Shown: piece by piece, positions 9,143-18,086 of the stretch
Layout of the letters: every line of letters begins with the position of its first letter
Position numbering within the stretch: the first letter of the stretch is position 1
Assembly (NCBI GenBank): GCA_002118135.1
Contig: BDIU01000421.1
Span: forward strand, 1 to 22,381
Direction of reading: 5' to 3'
DNA length: 22,381 nt
Source of the DNA: Trebouxia sp. TZW2008
Lineage: Eukaryota > Chlorophyta > Trebouxiophyceae > Trebouxiales > Trebouxiaceae
The notes under the pieces: model-generated
Told to the model about the DNA's origin: nothing
The model's input: the letters and a program-made list of their open reading frames with translations, nothing else
Database searches by the model: none
Made by a program: the position numbers and the translations under genes

Positions 9143-12100
9143 TCATGACTGTGACAAGTTTGACAAGCTCTGCTCCTCGTACATGTTGCAAGCAGCATTT
9201 GCCGTAGCTGCAGCGCCCACAATTCCAAGCTGCCCATTCGCGTAGTGAACAGGCATGCCAGCAACAGTCGTAGATGATGACACATTATCCTGCTCATGCA
9301 CCAATGAATCATGCTTGGCTCCAACACCCCATGCAGGCGCTGCAGCAGCTGCGTAGTCTTCTTCCTCATCCTCCTCCATCATGTCATCCAAAGCTGCCTC
9401 TGCAAATCTGGTGATCTCCCTGGATCTGCTCTTGGTGTTACGCGTCTGCACAGCATGACACAGACCCTGACATTTGTACAATTAGAATGACGGCTTATTC
9501 ATCATGGGTCAACTTTGGTGTTGCGTGTCTGCACAGCACGACAAAATGCTTGAGCTGGTGGCTTCCGCTGTCATACAAGTCTGAAGGGACAACCAATCAA
9601 CAGTATGACACTCACTGCTGACACAACTTTTGTGATACAGCCATAGCAGCTTGCCAACACACTTGCAATGTTGACAGTCAGCACACAAGCAATGTGCAAC
9701 GACAATGGCAGCAGTACATTGGTGTTTGGTGGCATGTCCTTTGCTGAGAAGACACAGTGTGCTCTCAACAGCATCATACTGTCAATCCCTTGTTGACAAG
9801 CAGGATGGCTTTGCTGCAGATCATTATGACGGTGGCAATTGCAACTGTAGTCTGGAGATTGTCAATCATCAGCACATTCTCAGATGACTGACCTTGCCCA
9901 ATGAACGTGTGCGCAAGAATCTGGTGCCGCATGCATTGCACAGCACAGGCTTGCACCGGGGCCCCTTACGCCACTGAGGGGAATCTGCGCACAGCACAGA
10001 GTATGTCTTTGTGCATCTTGTCTCAAAAAGAACTGAAACAGCAGCTTTGGTGCTGCGAGTCCCATACAGCTAGCATATGTGCAGGTGTGTGAGGGTGCGA
10101 CGCCACGGACCAAAACAGCAGGGGTCATGCTGTGGGTGTCTAAGAGCTTGCAATGCGAGGCAGGCAAGTGTTACACATAGAATGTGTGTTGCATTGTATG
10201 TGTAACACTTGCCTGCTTCGCAACACGCAAGAGACACACACTATCAGGATGGTGTTGAGTGCAAAGTTGCGTTGCAAAGCACTGATGAGTCTGAGAAGCT
10301 TGCGGTTTGAGGCGGGCAAGCATCACGATTGCAAGCAATGTAACCAACTGTGTTACTGTGTGTTGGTTCGCTACTGGGATTGCTGCAGCAGGTCTTGCGA
10401 TGTAAGTCTGCCCTAGCAGAAACTGTTTTCACTCTGAAAGCCTCAATTGAGTGGGGCTTGCATGTTGCAGCAGGCAGATGTTGTTGTCATTCACAAAGCG
10501 GTGTTGTTTTGGCTGCAAGCCATCTGACCCCAGGACATTGGGTGCTGAGCCAAAGCGCTTCTTACCTTCAGCAAAGCAGTGGTTGCAGGGCCCCTGCAGT
10601 TCTCCCCTGCCACCCCTACGCCGGCCCCCAGGACCCCACATGCCCTCCTCAGCCCCCTCACACCCATCCTGGCCTGAGTAGTCCATACCACCACCTGTAC
10701 TCAGAATATGCACACATCACAGGTTCTGCTTCAACAGTATAATATTGCACTGTTGTGACTACTAGCTATTGTCCATCCTGCCCTAAGTAGTCCATGCAAC
10801 CACCTGTGCACATGTATGCACACATGATCAGTGCTGTTTGAGCGATAGCAATCAGACTGCTTCACAATGTGACTGAGCATTGCATAGCATCACCTCTTGT
10901 GCATATAGGGTACAGTCACACGCATGAAACTGCTGATATCTTGTGAGCTGTGAGAGCTATCTGACAAGCAGATTGAAATGACAATCCAGCAGCATTGCTC
11001 AAGAACAGCCCACAGTCTTTTGCGCAGTGTGCAGCATTGACCATGATGACAGAAGGGTCAACAGCTCACCAGCATTGCCAGCTGAGCCGTGGTGGGGGAA
11101 GTCGTTGTCAAGGGGCTTCCTAATACGCTCGCTACCCCACTTTTGTATCAGTGACTCATGCAATCATACTGTGTATTAGCTTAAGCAAGATTCATGCTTT
11201 CATGCCGAAGCCCATTCTTCAGCCTTGAGGTCAATGTCATAAAATCCAGTAGCGTACCAGTATTGCTGGCTGAGCCATGCTACAAAAATGCATTGTCAAG
11301 GGGCTTTTGCATGCGCCTGCCATCCCTCCATCCGTACCATCAATATTATACATGCACTCTGAAACACGCTGTTCCACCGTTTCAGCTCTGATGTCAATGG
11401 CAGGAACAGTGATAGCTTACCAGTGTTGCCAGCCGCGCCATAGTACAGGAAGTCATTGTCCAGAGGCTTCCTGATACGCCTGCCAAAACCCATGGAAGCA
11501 TCATATGCACCATCCTCCAAAAGGTTGACCCTGCGAGTCTTGTGACTTGAGCCTGTGCCCTTAGCAATGGGGCTGGCACCCGCCCAGTCTTCACGCCTGC
11601 AGAAACATACAAAGTTTGCAGGCACTATTGCATACAGATTTGTTGAGCGCAGGTCTGTTGAGGGCAGGAGTAGCAGAACTTTTTGGCATGCGCTGTTCAT
11701 GCCTGCAGAAACACACAGCATCTGGAGGGTTTACTAAGAGCAGCACAAGCAGAACTTTTGGCACCAAGACTTTGCACTTGCAGCACAAAATTTGCCAGCA
11801 TTTACTTCTATGCCAGGTTGCAGATCTTCCTTGCAGCAGATCTTCATCTGGCCTAGCAAATGCAGTGCTGTACATCAGACACCGTGATGGCTCGCACCTG
11901 TGAGGCATGTCAAATTGAAAAGGAAACAGCTGTCTTGCATCCCCTGTCATCATTGACAAGGGAGCGCATCATTACTATAACAGCCACACTGTGAGTGGAA
12001 AGGGGATTGAGGCGGAAAGGGGCGGGGTAGGAGGTGGGGGTCACCTTGCAGAGGTGTGGGACAGGGGGTCCTCCTCAGCCAGGAGGGGGTTGGCAGCCAG

Positions 12101-12343
12101 AGCATTACACGCCTCCAGCAATAGCAGCATCCCTGAACCATCGTTCCTCCTTTTCACTGGGGACGGTCTGAAGCTCTGCAGTCACAACACTACATCAGCA
12201 ATGGGTCTCACTGTTATTCTTAAGTGGTAATGATGCATGACAACCATAACTGCACCCTGACCACCCACCAGCTGGGCCACCATTTCTTGAGGATGGTGTA
12301 CCTGTTGCGTGTTGCAGGATGAGTTCGCCACCCTGTCAGACAT
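9143..12343 (-). CDS. GATA-type zinc-finger transcription regulator, 6 exons
   Basis: Exons in transcript order: 12343-12302, 12175-12045, 11596-11421, 10694-10566, 9984-9893, 9445-9143; 873 nt, 290 aa, all junctions in phase. The finger is split by an intron: exon 4 ends with GPCNHCFAE and exon 5 supplies DSPQWRKGPRCKPVL then CNACG. This gives C153-x2-C156-x18-C175-x2-C178, the plant/fungal GATA spacing, with the expected W164 and a basic tail TRFLRTRS. Such proteins bind GATA sites in the nucleus. Exon 4 before the finger is Gly/Arg-rich, exon 3 carries GRRIRKPLDNDFLYYG (function unknown), and exon 6 starts basic then has an acidic run DDMMEEDEEED (about 210-220). The finger is certain; the first exon and start ATG are the weakest part. 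The introns hold decayed copies of exons 3 and 4 and a strong hairpin. Confidence 0.87.
10160..10216. other. Perfect 20-bp hairpin in a GATA-gene intron
   Basis: GCAGGCAAGTGTTACACATA (10160-10179) is exactly reverse-complemented by TATGTGTAACACTTGCCTGC (10197-10216). The 17-nt loop contains a further AATG/CATT pairing, and the outer flanks (CTTGCAATGCGAG and TTCGCAACACGCAAG) pair imperfectly. It lies in intron 4 (9985-10565), so either transcript strand would fold into a long stem. The function is unknown: a small-RNA precursor, a foldback element or a replication-slippage palindrome are all possible. Confidence 0.85.
10662..10828 (-). repeat. Tandem copy of GATA-gene exon 4 acceptor edge
   Basis: The start of exon 4 with its upstream intron (10662-10721: CCTGAGTAGTCCATACCACC to ATGCACACAT on the plus strand) is repeated about 108 bp away at 10773-10828 (CCTAAGTAGTCCATGCAACC to ATGCACACAT). 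The copy lies inside intron 3, upstream of the real exon in transcript direction. Confidence 0.78.
11061..11500 (-). repeat. Three-copy array of GATA-gene exon 3 donor edge
   Basis: The end of exon 3 at its donor (plus-strand 11412 onward) recurs at about 11251-11330 and 11061-11140, spacing roughly 160 and 190 bp. On the minus strand the donors read CTG/GTAAGC (real), CTG/GTACGC and CTG/GTGAGC, so GT survives in all three. The copies carry frame-breaking changes relative to exon 3. Confidence 0.8.
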
Positions 12344-12522
12344 GCTGTACAGTTGAATCCTATTTGGCACAGCTACAGCATGTTTCGGCTGCGCTTGGCC
12401 TGCCTGAGTGGCAATACTGACTGATGTGCATGTGAAAACTCAGCACATTTGTGGCATGCAATGGTGGAACAACACTTGCACATGCTTCTCATGAATGGTT
12501 CCCGTGCAGCTTTCATGCATCC
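12344..12522. other. Short spacer between two minus-strand genes
   Basis: This 179 bp lies between the modelled stop of the upstream gene (12523) and the GATA gene's ATG. It should contain the 3' end of one gene and the promoter or leader of the other. A 63-codon minus-strand frame covers it but begins inside the upstream gene's last exon in another frame. Confidence 0.35.
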
Positions 12523-14799
12523 CAGCATTGCTGCAAATTTACACTTGGTTATTGCAAAGCGCACAAGAGCCCTTCATTTCAGTGCTCGTCAGATCTATAC
12601 CAACAGTAGAGCTGACTATTGCAATACCTTGATGAAGTCACAGTTCTCTTACACTGATGCCTTGACACCTTTGGCTGTGCCAGTAGCTGTCGTGCATTGT
12701 ACAAAGAACCAACTGACGTTTGACTGCTGCCAAGCGTTACCAAGCCCATTCAAGTCGGTGCTCATCAGATTTGATATAATCATGGACGCGATGCTTGCAT
12801 TACCTTGATGAAGTTAGAGTTCTCTTGGACTGAGGCCTTAGCCGCTTTGGCTGTGCCAGTAGCTATTGTGCATTGCACAGAACACCAAATGTCACTGCTG
12901 CAAAATGTTTTCAAAGCCATTCAAGTGCTCATCAGAGCTGAACTAAGCATTGATGTGATGCTTGCAATACCTTGATGAAGCTAGAGTTCTCTTGGACTGA
13001 GGCCTTGGCCGCTTTGGTGGTGCCAGTGCTTTTGATCACGCCGAGACTGCTTGACAGGTTAGATGCCTGTTTACGCAACCTGTTGGACCTGAGGCCCTTG
13101 GGCACCTTCACAGGAGGCGCTGTTGCCTGTTCTGGCAAGTCAATGTCGCCTGGCAGGGAGTGTGAGGTGTGCAGGCAGCCCTTGTGCTCCGCTTCATGCT
13201 TGTCCAACGGCACACTGCAACATCAATCAATCAGTGAATCAAGTCAATGTTGCCTGGCAGAAAATGTGAGATGTGCAGGCAGCCCTCGTGTTCAGCTTCA
13301 TGCTTGTCCAACGGCACACTGCAGGAAATATTGATGGTTTTGTGATGAAGTGTTGAACAGTCAGGATCATCAATGCATATGAGCTAATCATTCTGAATGT
13401 TACTGCCACGCTGTGACCAGTCAGAGGTCATGTGCTGTTGTAAACATGTTGGCTGCAAATTGGAGGCCAGCAGCCTGTGTTTGACAGTGGTCATGACAAG
13501 AATGCGATGCAGCTGTGGAGCTCAGGATCCCAGGTCAAATAGCAGTACTATCAAAAGAAGAAGAAGAACAAGAAGAAGGAAAAAACAGAAGAATCAGAAA
13601 AGGAGGAACAAGAAGAAGAAGAAGTGGAAGGAGAGGAAGAGAAAGACATAACGGATTGATGCTGACCTGGCAGAGCGCTGCAGCTCAGCTGCATTCAAAT
13701 GGTTGCTCAACAGCTGTAGGGGCATCTGCTTGCTATCAGGCATGGTCTTGAGCTGCTGTTCTCCTTGCAAAGACATTGTCTGAGTCTGCAACATACACCA
13801 CTTCTCGGATATGCTTGCATGCACTCATCCCAGACATCATCCACAGCCATGAGCAAAATAAATGTGCACACCAAGAGCTGTGGCACAAGTCAGATGCTGT
13901 GACTGTGAATGTACATGCAGCCAAACTGTGCAAAGCAGTGAAACCATGAGCGTATTGCATGTGCTCAGGCATGCAATGTGCAGATGCATCACCTTGTAGG
14001 GGACATCTGATGCTCTGCCAGCGACGCTGATGCGCTCAGCTGTGCCCAGCAACACTTCTGCATCTTCAACGCTAACCTGCACTCCTGCAAAAGAGACAAC
14101 CTGAATCCAGACAGGCATTTCAACAATGCGCATCATACAACAACCACTGCTTTGCTATGGTAAAGTTCCATGAATTGATGCGGAGACGAAAGCGCAGACA
14201 GAACTTGCTCAACCTCATGCAACATGATAACCCATATTGATATGTTTGACATACTGGAAAGACAGCCTTGCAAAGCTAAGCAGCTTTTGTTGGAATGCTG
14301 AGGAATTGACAGATGATGGGGAGCAGAGGGATGGCAGCAAAAGGACTCACTGCTTTTGACTTCTACCAGTTGCTGCTGTTGGTGTGCTGAAGCTTCATAG
14401 GAGGTAGTCTCTGTAAGGCGGGGATAGTGCATAGCGACTGGCATTTGACTTGTTCGCTGTCGCTTGCAGCGCAGGTGACTGGCCTCAAAGTGCGCTGTGC
14501 TCATGCAGTTGGAACCTCAATGAAGGGCCTTACAGTGATGCGCCCTGTTGCAGCAGGGCCTGTGAGTAGAGAATATGCAGTGCCCGTGAGTAGAGAATAT
14601 GCAGTGCCCGTGATGCTGTGGGCTTGCAAGCTAGACGATCAAATTTGTGCAGCGACAGCAGCAAGCTCAAGGAACTGTTGGATGGAACGTCGAGGGGTTG
14701 TGGTGAACAGGAGGTGTTCTCAAGAAGACGAGCAGTGGCCATTGACAGCTCTGCAAGGTACTCAACGATCGCCTTCGGAGAGCAGCACAGCAGTGACAT
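12523..14799 (-). CDS. Unrecognised protein gene, 6 exons, 5' end uncertain
   Basis: Exons in transcript order: 14799-14534, 14478-14351, 14084-13993, 13785-13667, 13214-12971, 12540-12523; 867 nt, 288 aa, phases agree at every junction. I do not recognise the family. Exon 1 encodes a Leu/Ser-rich helical stretch starting MSLLCCSPKAIVEYLAEL; exon 2 ends with a Gln run and LVEVKS; exon 3 encodes VSVEDAEVLLGTAERISV; exon 5 is Lys/Ser-rich with KGLRSNRLRKQ, which could be a nuclear signal. The frame stays open upstream of the chosen ATG to an acceptor at 14867 (FHIEAIAVTTRTGEP), and a further spliceable stretch (EFDTPVVIACSL) lies at about 14870-14960, so the true start may be further out. Intron 1 (55 nt) and the six-codon last exon are the least certain parts. 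Both ends of exon 5 are duplicated nearby. Confidence 0.55.
12618..13020 (-). repeat. Three-copy array of the exon 5 donor edge
   Basis: The end of exon 5 and its donor (12961-13040) is repeated at about 12790-12880 and 12618-12705, period about 171 bp. On the minus strand each reads AAGGC(C/A)TCAGT..AAGAGAACT.T..CTTCATCAAG/GTA. The middle copy keeps the frame (KAAKASVQENSNFIK); the last has a stop after KASV. All three retain a GT donor. Confidence 0.87.
13140..13325 (-). repeat. Tandem copy of the exon 5 acceptor edge
   Basis: The start of exon 5 (13214 downward) is preceded, 104 bp upstream in transcript direction, by a copy starting at 13318. Both begin TGTGCCGTTGGACAAGCATG after a CTGCAG or TTGCAG acceptor. 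The upstream copy reaches a TGA after encoding a GNIDLIH-like end, so the inner copy is taken as functional. Confidence 0.85.
13553..13646. repeat. Long polypurine/polypyrimidine tract
   Basis: About 94 nt almost wholly A and G on the plus strand, built from AAG and GGA units. On the transcribed (minus) strand of the surrounding gene it is a CT-rich run inside intron 4 (13215-13666). It sits roughly 340 nt from that intron's acceptor, so it is not the ordinary pyrimidine tract. Such tracts can form triplex DNA. Confidence 0.85.
14562..14609 (-). repeat. Perfect in-frame 24-bp tandem duplication in coding sequence
   Basis: GTGAGTAGAGAATATGCAGTGCCC style units at 14562-14585 and 14586-14609 are identical. 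On the minus strand they fall in exon 1 of the unrecognised gene and add an exact octapeptide repeat (RALHILYS twice). Identity suggests a recent slippage or duplication event. Confidence 0.85.
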
Positions 14800-14867
14800 T
14801 GGTTCACCTGTGCGAGTCGTCACAGCAATGGCTTCAATGTGGAAGCTTGGCGAGAAGCGTTGGTGAC

Positions 14868-15753
14868 CTGTGCAGGATGGCTGTCGCACTGCGTTACGTT
14901 GAAACGAGGGCAGAAAGTCAAGCTGCACGCGATCACGACAGGCGTGTCAAACTCTGCTGCAGAATCGGTAAAAGTGCTCGAGGCCGTACAGTGAGCAACA
15001 AGAGTCTACAGCAGCCCTCAAAAGTGCACCGTTTACCTTGTCGCGCTTAAGTCTGGAGTCTTAAGCGATCGCTTGAAACGAGACAGGGTGACAGCTCTGA
15101 CCGGCTGCTTGCCAAGTCTTGTTGCCACTCTCGCAACAGACTGCCGAGATGCAGCAGGCTTGCAGCAAGAGAGCGCCAACTCTTTGCGGTAAAGCCTGCT
15201 CTCGCGTCAGCTCAGCTGAGTTGACCAGCAAGGCCTAAACGTCAGGGAAATCTGAAAGAACTCAACAATTTTGCCTGCCGTAAAAAGGAATATGCTGAAG
15301 TGTCATGATTGATGAACTGCAGTATACCCTCAGTGCTGCGCGTCAAAGTCCCGCATCGCGCGTGCTCATGGGCTATCATCGCCCGCTCTACCTCGTATAT
15401 AACATTGACGCACCAACTTCTTTTTCAGCATGGCGTACAGCGCTGCTAGCAATTGTTGAAAAGCCAAAAAAGGCCAGACATGGTCCTACGAGAAACTTTC
15501 AAAATCACACAGCCAATGGCATGACGACATCGAGTTGCAAATTTGCATGTGCTATCAGGATGCATGCCATTGGCATTGCTGCACAAGCCAATTCTTGTAG
15601 ATGCAGCCGTGTATAGGACGGTTGCCTGATCGTGCAAAAAAAGGCTGTGTCGCAGATGCTCACATGCACAAGTGATGAGGCCGAAAAGGCCGAAGATACC
15701 GCCTGCTGTCGCCGTGGAAAAAGTAAGCGTGTGATGATACGCCAAAATCTAAT
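14868..15753. other. Leader/promoter region and spacer before tRNA-Thr
   Basis: No complete gene is supported. 14870-14960 (-) could be a further 5' coding exon of the adjacent minus-strand gene, and a GTAAAC donor at 15037 suggests a spliced leader, but no ATG joins them in frame. Other structure: an 8-bp stem CGCTTAAG/CTTAAGCG at 15045-15068, and an exact 12-bp inverted repeat GCCAATGGCATG at 15512-15523 and 15563-15574. Confidence 0.4.
15744..15747 (-). terminator. Pol III T-run after tRNA-Thr
   Basis: Four A on the plus strand are TTTT on the tRNA strand, six bases past the last encoded tRNA position. This is the expected minimal RNA polymerase III terminator. Confidence 0.6.
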
Positions 15754-15826
15754 GCTTCCAGAGAGATTCGAACTCTCGATCTCTCGCTTACTAAGCGAGC
15801 GCCTTAGCCAACTTGGCCATGGAAGC
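15754..15826 (-). tRNA. tRNA-Thr (anticodon AGT)
   Basis: A 73-nt cloverleaf on the minus strand, with no intron. Acceptor stem GCTTCCA/TGGAAGC is fully paired. The D arm holds the internal A box TGGCCAAGTTGG. Anticodon stem CTCGC/GCGAG encloses TTAGTAA, giving anticodon AGT (read as inosine at position 34, decoding ACU and ACC). T arm GAGAG-TTCGAAT-CTCTC supplies the B box. CCA is not encoded, as expected for a nuclear gene. Confidence 0.97.
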
Positions 15827-15889
15827 GCTGCTGATCGGTAGATGCCCGATGAAAGATCCAATCCTGCGTTTTAGCTATTTCTGGGGACA

Positions 15890-15897
15890 TATATATA
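15890..15897 (+). promoter_or_regulatory. TATA-like box upstream of the 16008 gene
   Basis: TATATATA (extended by AGTTTT) lies about 110 bp before the ATG at 16008, a plausible core-promoter distance. It is also about 64 bp upstream of the divergent tRNA gene, so it could serve either or both. Confidence 0.45.
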
Positions 15898-16007
15898 GTT
15901 TTGAAGTCGGTGCAAACATTGACAGTAAAGTTTTGACAGTGCAGACTTGGGCGGATGTATACGTCGCGTTGATATCACAGCGCTGAGAACAGATTGACCA
16001 TTCTACA

Positions 16008-18019
16008 ATGGCACTATTGCAGCTCTCCGGCGCTGCCAGGCTTCACGTCGAGCAAGCTTTACACGAAGCTGTACTTCAGTCTAGCCAGGTACCTTTGACC
16101 GTGTTGCTTCACGAACCGTCCTCAGTCAGCTCGGCATTCAAGCTATCTCCTGACACAGGCTTCTTCTTTCACAACGGATCAGCTGCTTGCATATTCGCGG
16201 GTTATGGAGGCAACAAGCGTGAGGGCTAGCTTCGATCACTAAGAGATCAGGCAATTCAAACAAGCTGCTATAACTGGTCATGTGCCTGCACAGGATCGTC
16301 TTTTGAGAACGGTTGCTACATGTTTGGCCACATCAGCTGACCAGAGGTACGTCCGTCACTCTATAACGTTGTAGCTTTGCAAGCTGCCTGAGTAAACAGG
16401 TCATGTTTTCCATGCAGGTCAACCACTGTTGCACAGGCTTTTGAGCAAGTGCATCCTGTCACTCCGCTATGCAAACCTTTACCACCACCTCCAGTAGACT
16501 CAGAAGTGCTGGACCTGCAGTCTCAGGCAAGGTTGCTATGTGCCTACATTCGTCTCAGAGCAATGAAACCCTTTGGGAGAGGACTCATGAAAGCAAGCTG
16601 AGGAGCTCACATAGTGGTTGTTTGGAAACATCTGCAGGTGGCTGCAGTATCTCAGCGCGTTGCTCAGCTGCGGGGCACAGTGCCAAATCAGCTAGCACAG
16701 CAGCTGACACAGCACCTGCATGACTGCCGCCCTGCCATGATTCCTGCCGAGGGCTTTGAGCCAGCCACAGCAGACACACTTGCACCAGTACATGGCACTG
16801 CGCCTAGTGCGCATCCAACACCTGACCAAGGAGACTGTGCTGATGGAGCTGACTCTGTGCACCTTGCTGCTGCTGATGAACCTGAAGCTGCTCCCCTGAG
16901 CCCTGCTCCAGCTGCACTGCAGAGCATGTGTCAAGCTGTTGTACAGCGCATGCCAGCCCTTCGGTATGCCATCAAGCTGTGCCTCGCATTTCAAGTCTCA
17001 GCCGTTGTGTTGAGATTGCATAGAAGCAAAGGCGTTCCTGTTTTGTGAAAGCCAGGGGTGCCTTGACAGATTGCTTGTGCAATCATATCTATCTTGCAGC
17101 GCTACATACCTGGTCCATACATGGGTCTTGCCTGAGTGCCAAGACAGCTATCCTGACATGACTGCAATTGCTGCACGTGCTCATACTGCAAGTGTGAGGC
17201 CCAAATGTTTGCCTGTGTAACTAGCTGCATTGTCGACGCTGCTCTAGCTGATGCATTCATCAATGTGTGTTTGAGAAAAGAAACAAAAAGAAAAGTCTAC
17301 GCCGTTAGGCGTCATGACGGGAGCCTCTGTTTACAGTGGCAGCCCGGGTCTGCCATGTTTGACTGGTATTCTGCCTTGGCAAATGCATCTATAATGCACA
17401 CTTGACTAATAATCTGCCTGATATTTGTCTGTGCATGCATTTTTGACTGGTGTGAACTTGTTATGCACATGATTGCCGCAGGGCTAAGCTGGAGGAAGCG
17501 CTAGAGCGCATGGACAGAGTTGTGCAGGCCATCGAAAGGGATGCTGATCCTGTCTCGCCATACAACCCTGCTTTGTTGCGCGTGGCAAACACTGATGCTG
17601 CTGACACTTTATCTCCAGCACTTCAACAGGCAAGAAGTCCTGAAATGTGCTCTGATCATGCATATATAGACACGCTGCAGTTGGTGTGCCTTTGATCGTG
17701 AATTGTATTCAGCATCATAGCAAGACAACTATTCCATTGAAAATGCTGAACAATCATGAGAGCACATCAAGGAAACTAACACAAAGACTTGTGCACCTGA
17801 AATACATACCGTTGAGTCATAAGCACTCGTATTGCGCTATAGGCCCTAAAGTCTGGGAAAGTCGTGACCAGAAGACCAGTTGCCAAGGATGTCAACCCTG
17901 TGCCATCCGTGACGTGAGTTTGTATGCAGCAAGAACCCTCCAATCTTGAGGTTGTGTCCCTTCAAAGCAACAACAATGTTGTTGTGGCTTCTGAGGCTTG
18001 GCTGCCAGGAGTACGATAA
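16008..18019 (+). CDS. Unrecognised protein gene, 7 exons
   Basis: Exons: 16008-16088, 16294-16346, 16418-16592, 16638-16963, 17100-17216, 17482-17629, 17930-18019; 990 nt, 329 aa, phase kept throughout. I do not recognise the family. The protein starts MALLQLSGAARLHVEQAL, has a proline run (CKPLPPPPVD) in exon 3, then a basic helical piece ARLLCAYIRLRAMKPFGRGL. Exon 4 begins with a Gln-rich helix (VAQLRGTVPNQLAQQL) followed by an Ala/Pro/acidic low-complexity linker. Exon 6 encodes a likely coiled coil (KLEEALERMDRVVQAIERD), and the protein ends EAWLPGVR. Two introns would use GC donors (after 16592 and 17629), and the first of these is only 45 nt, so exon 3/4 borders are uncertain. TGTAA lies 52 nt past the stop. 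Confidence 0.6.
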
Positions 18020-18070
18020 TAGATGTTGTTTCTGACGTTGCTTGCATGACTTGGTTGAATTTTGGTTGAT

Positions 18071-18075
18071 TGTAA
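18071..18075 (+). terminator. TGTAA poly(A)-type signal of the 16008 gene
   Basis: TGTAA starts 52 nt after the TAA at 18017-18019, in the gap before the convergent gene's stop codon at 18087-18089. It fits the chlorophyte poly(A) consensus. Confidence 0.45.
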
Positions 18076-18086
18076 ATTTGCAATAC

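Noticed and set aside
13397..13651. Basic low-complexity plus-strand protein
   Set aside because: It is the translation of a polypurine tract inside an intron.
14427..15050. 207-codon plus-strand frame
   Set aside because: It is antisense to exon 1 of the minus-strand gene, where splice sites and phase support coding. Neither strand has a known domain, so some doubt remains.
17844..17850. Telomere-like CCCTAAA
   Set aside because: A single copy inside an intron, with no array.
17640..17949. Short plus-strand frame following exon 6 of the 16008 gene
   Set aside because: Its protein has no recognisable character and overlaps the modelled last intron; the exon at 17930 in another frame closes the gene in phase.
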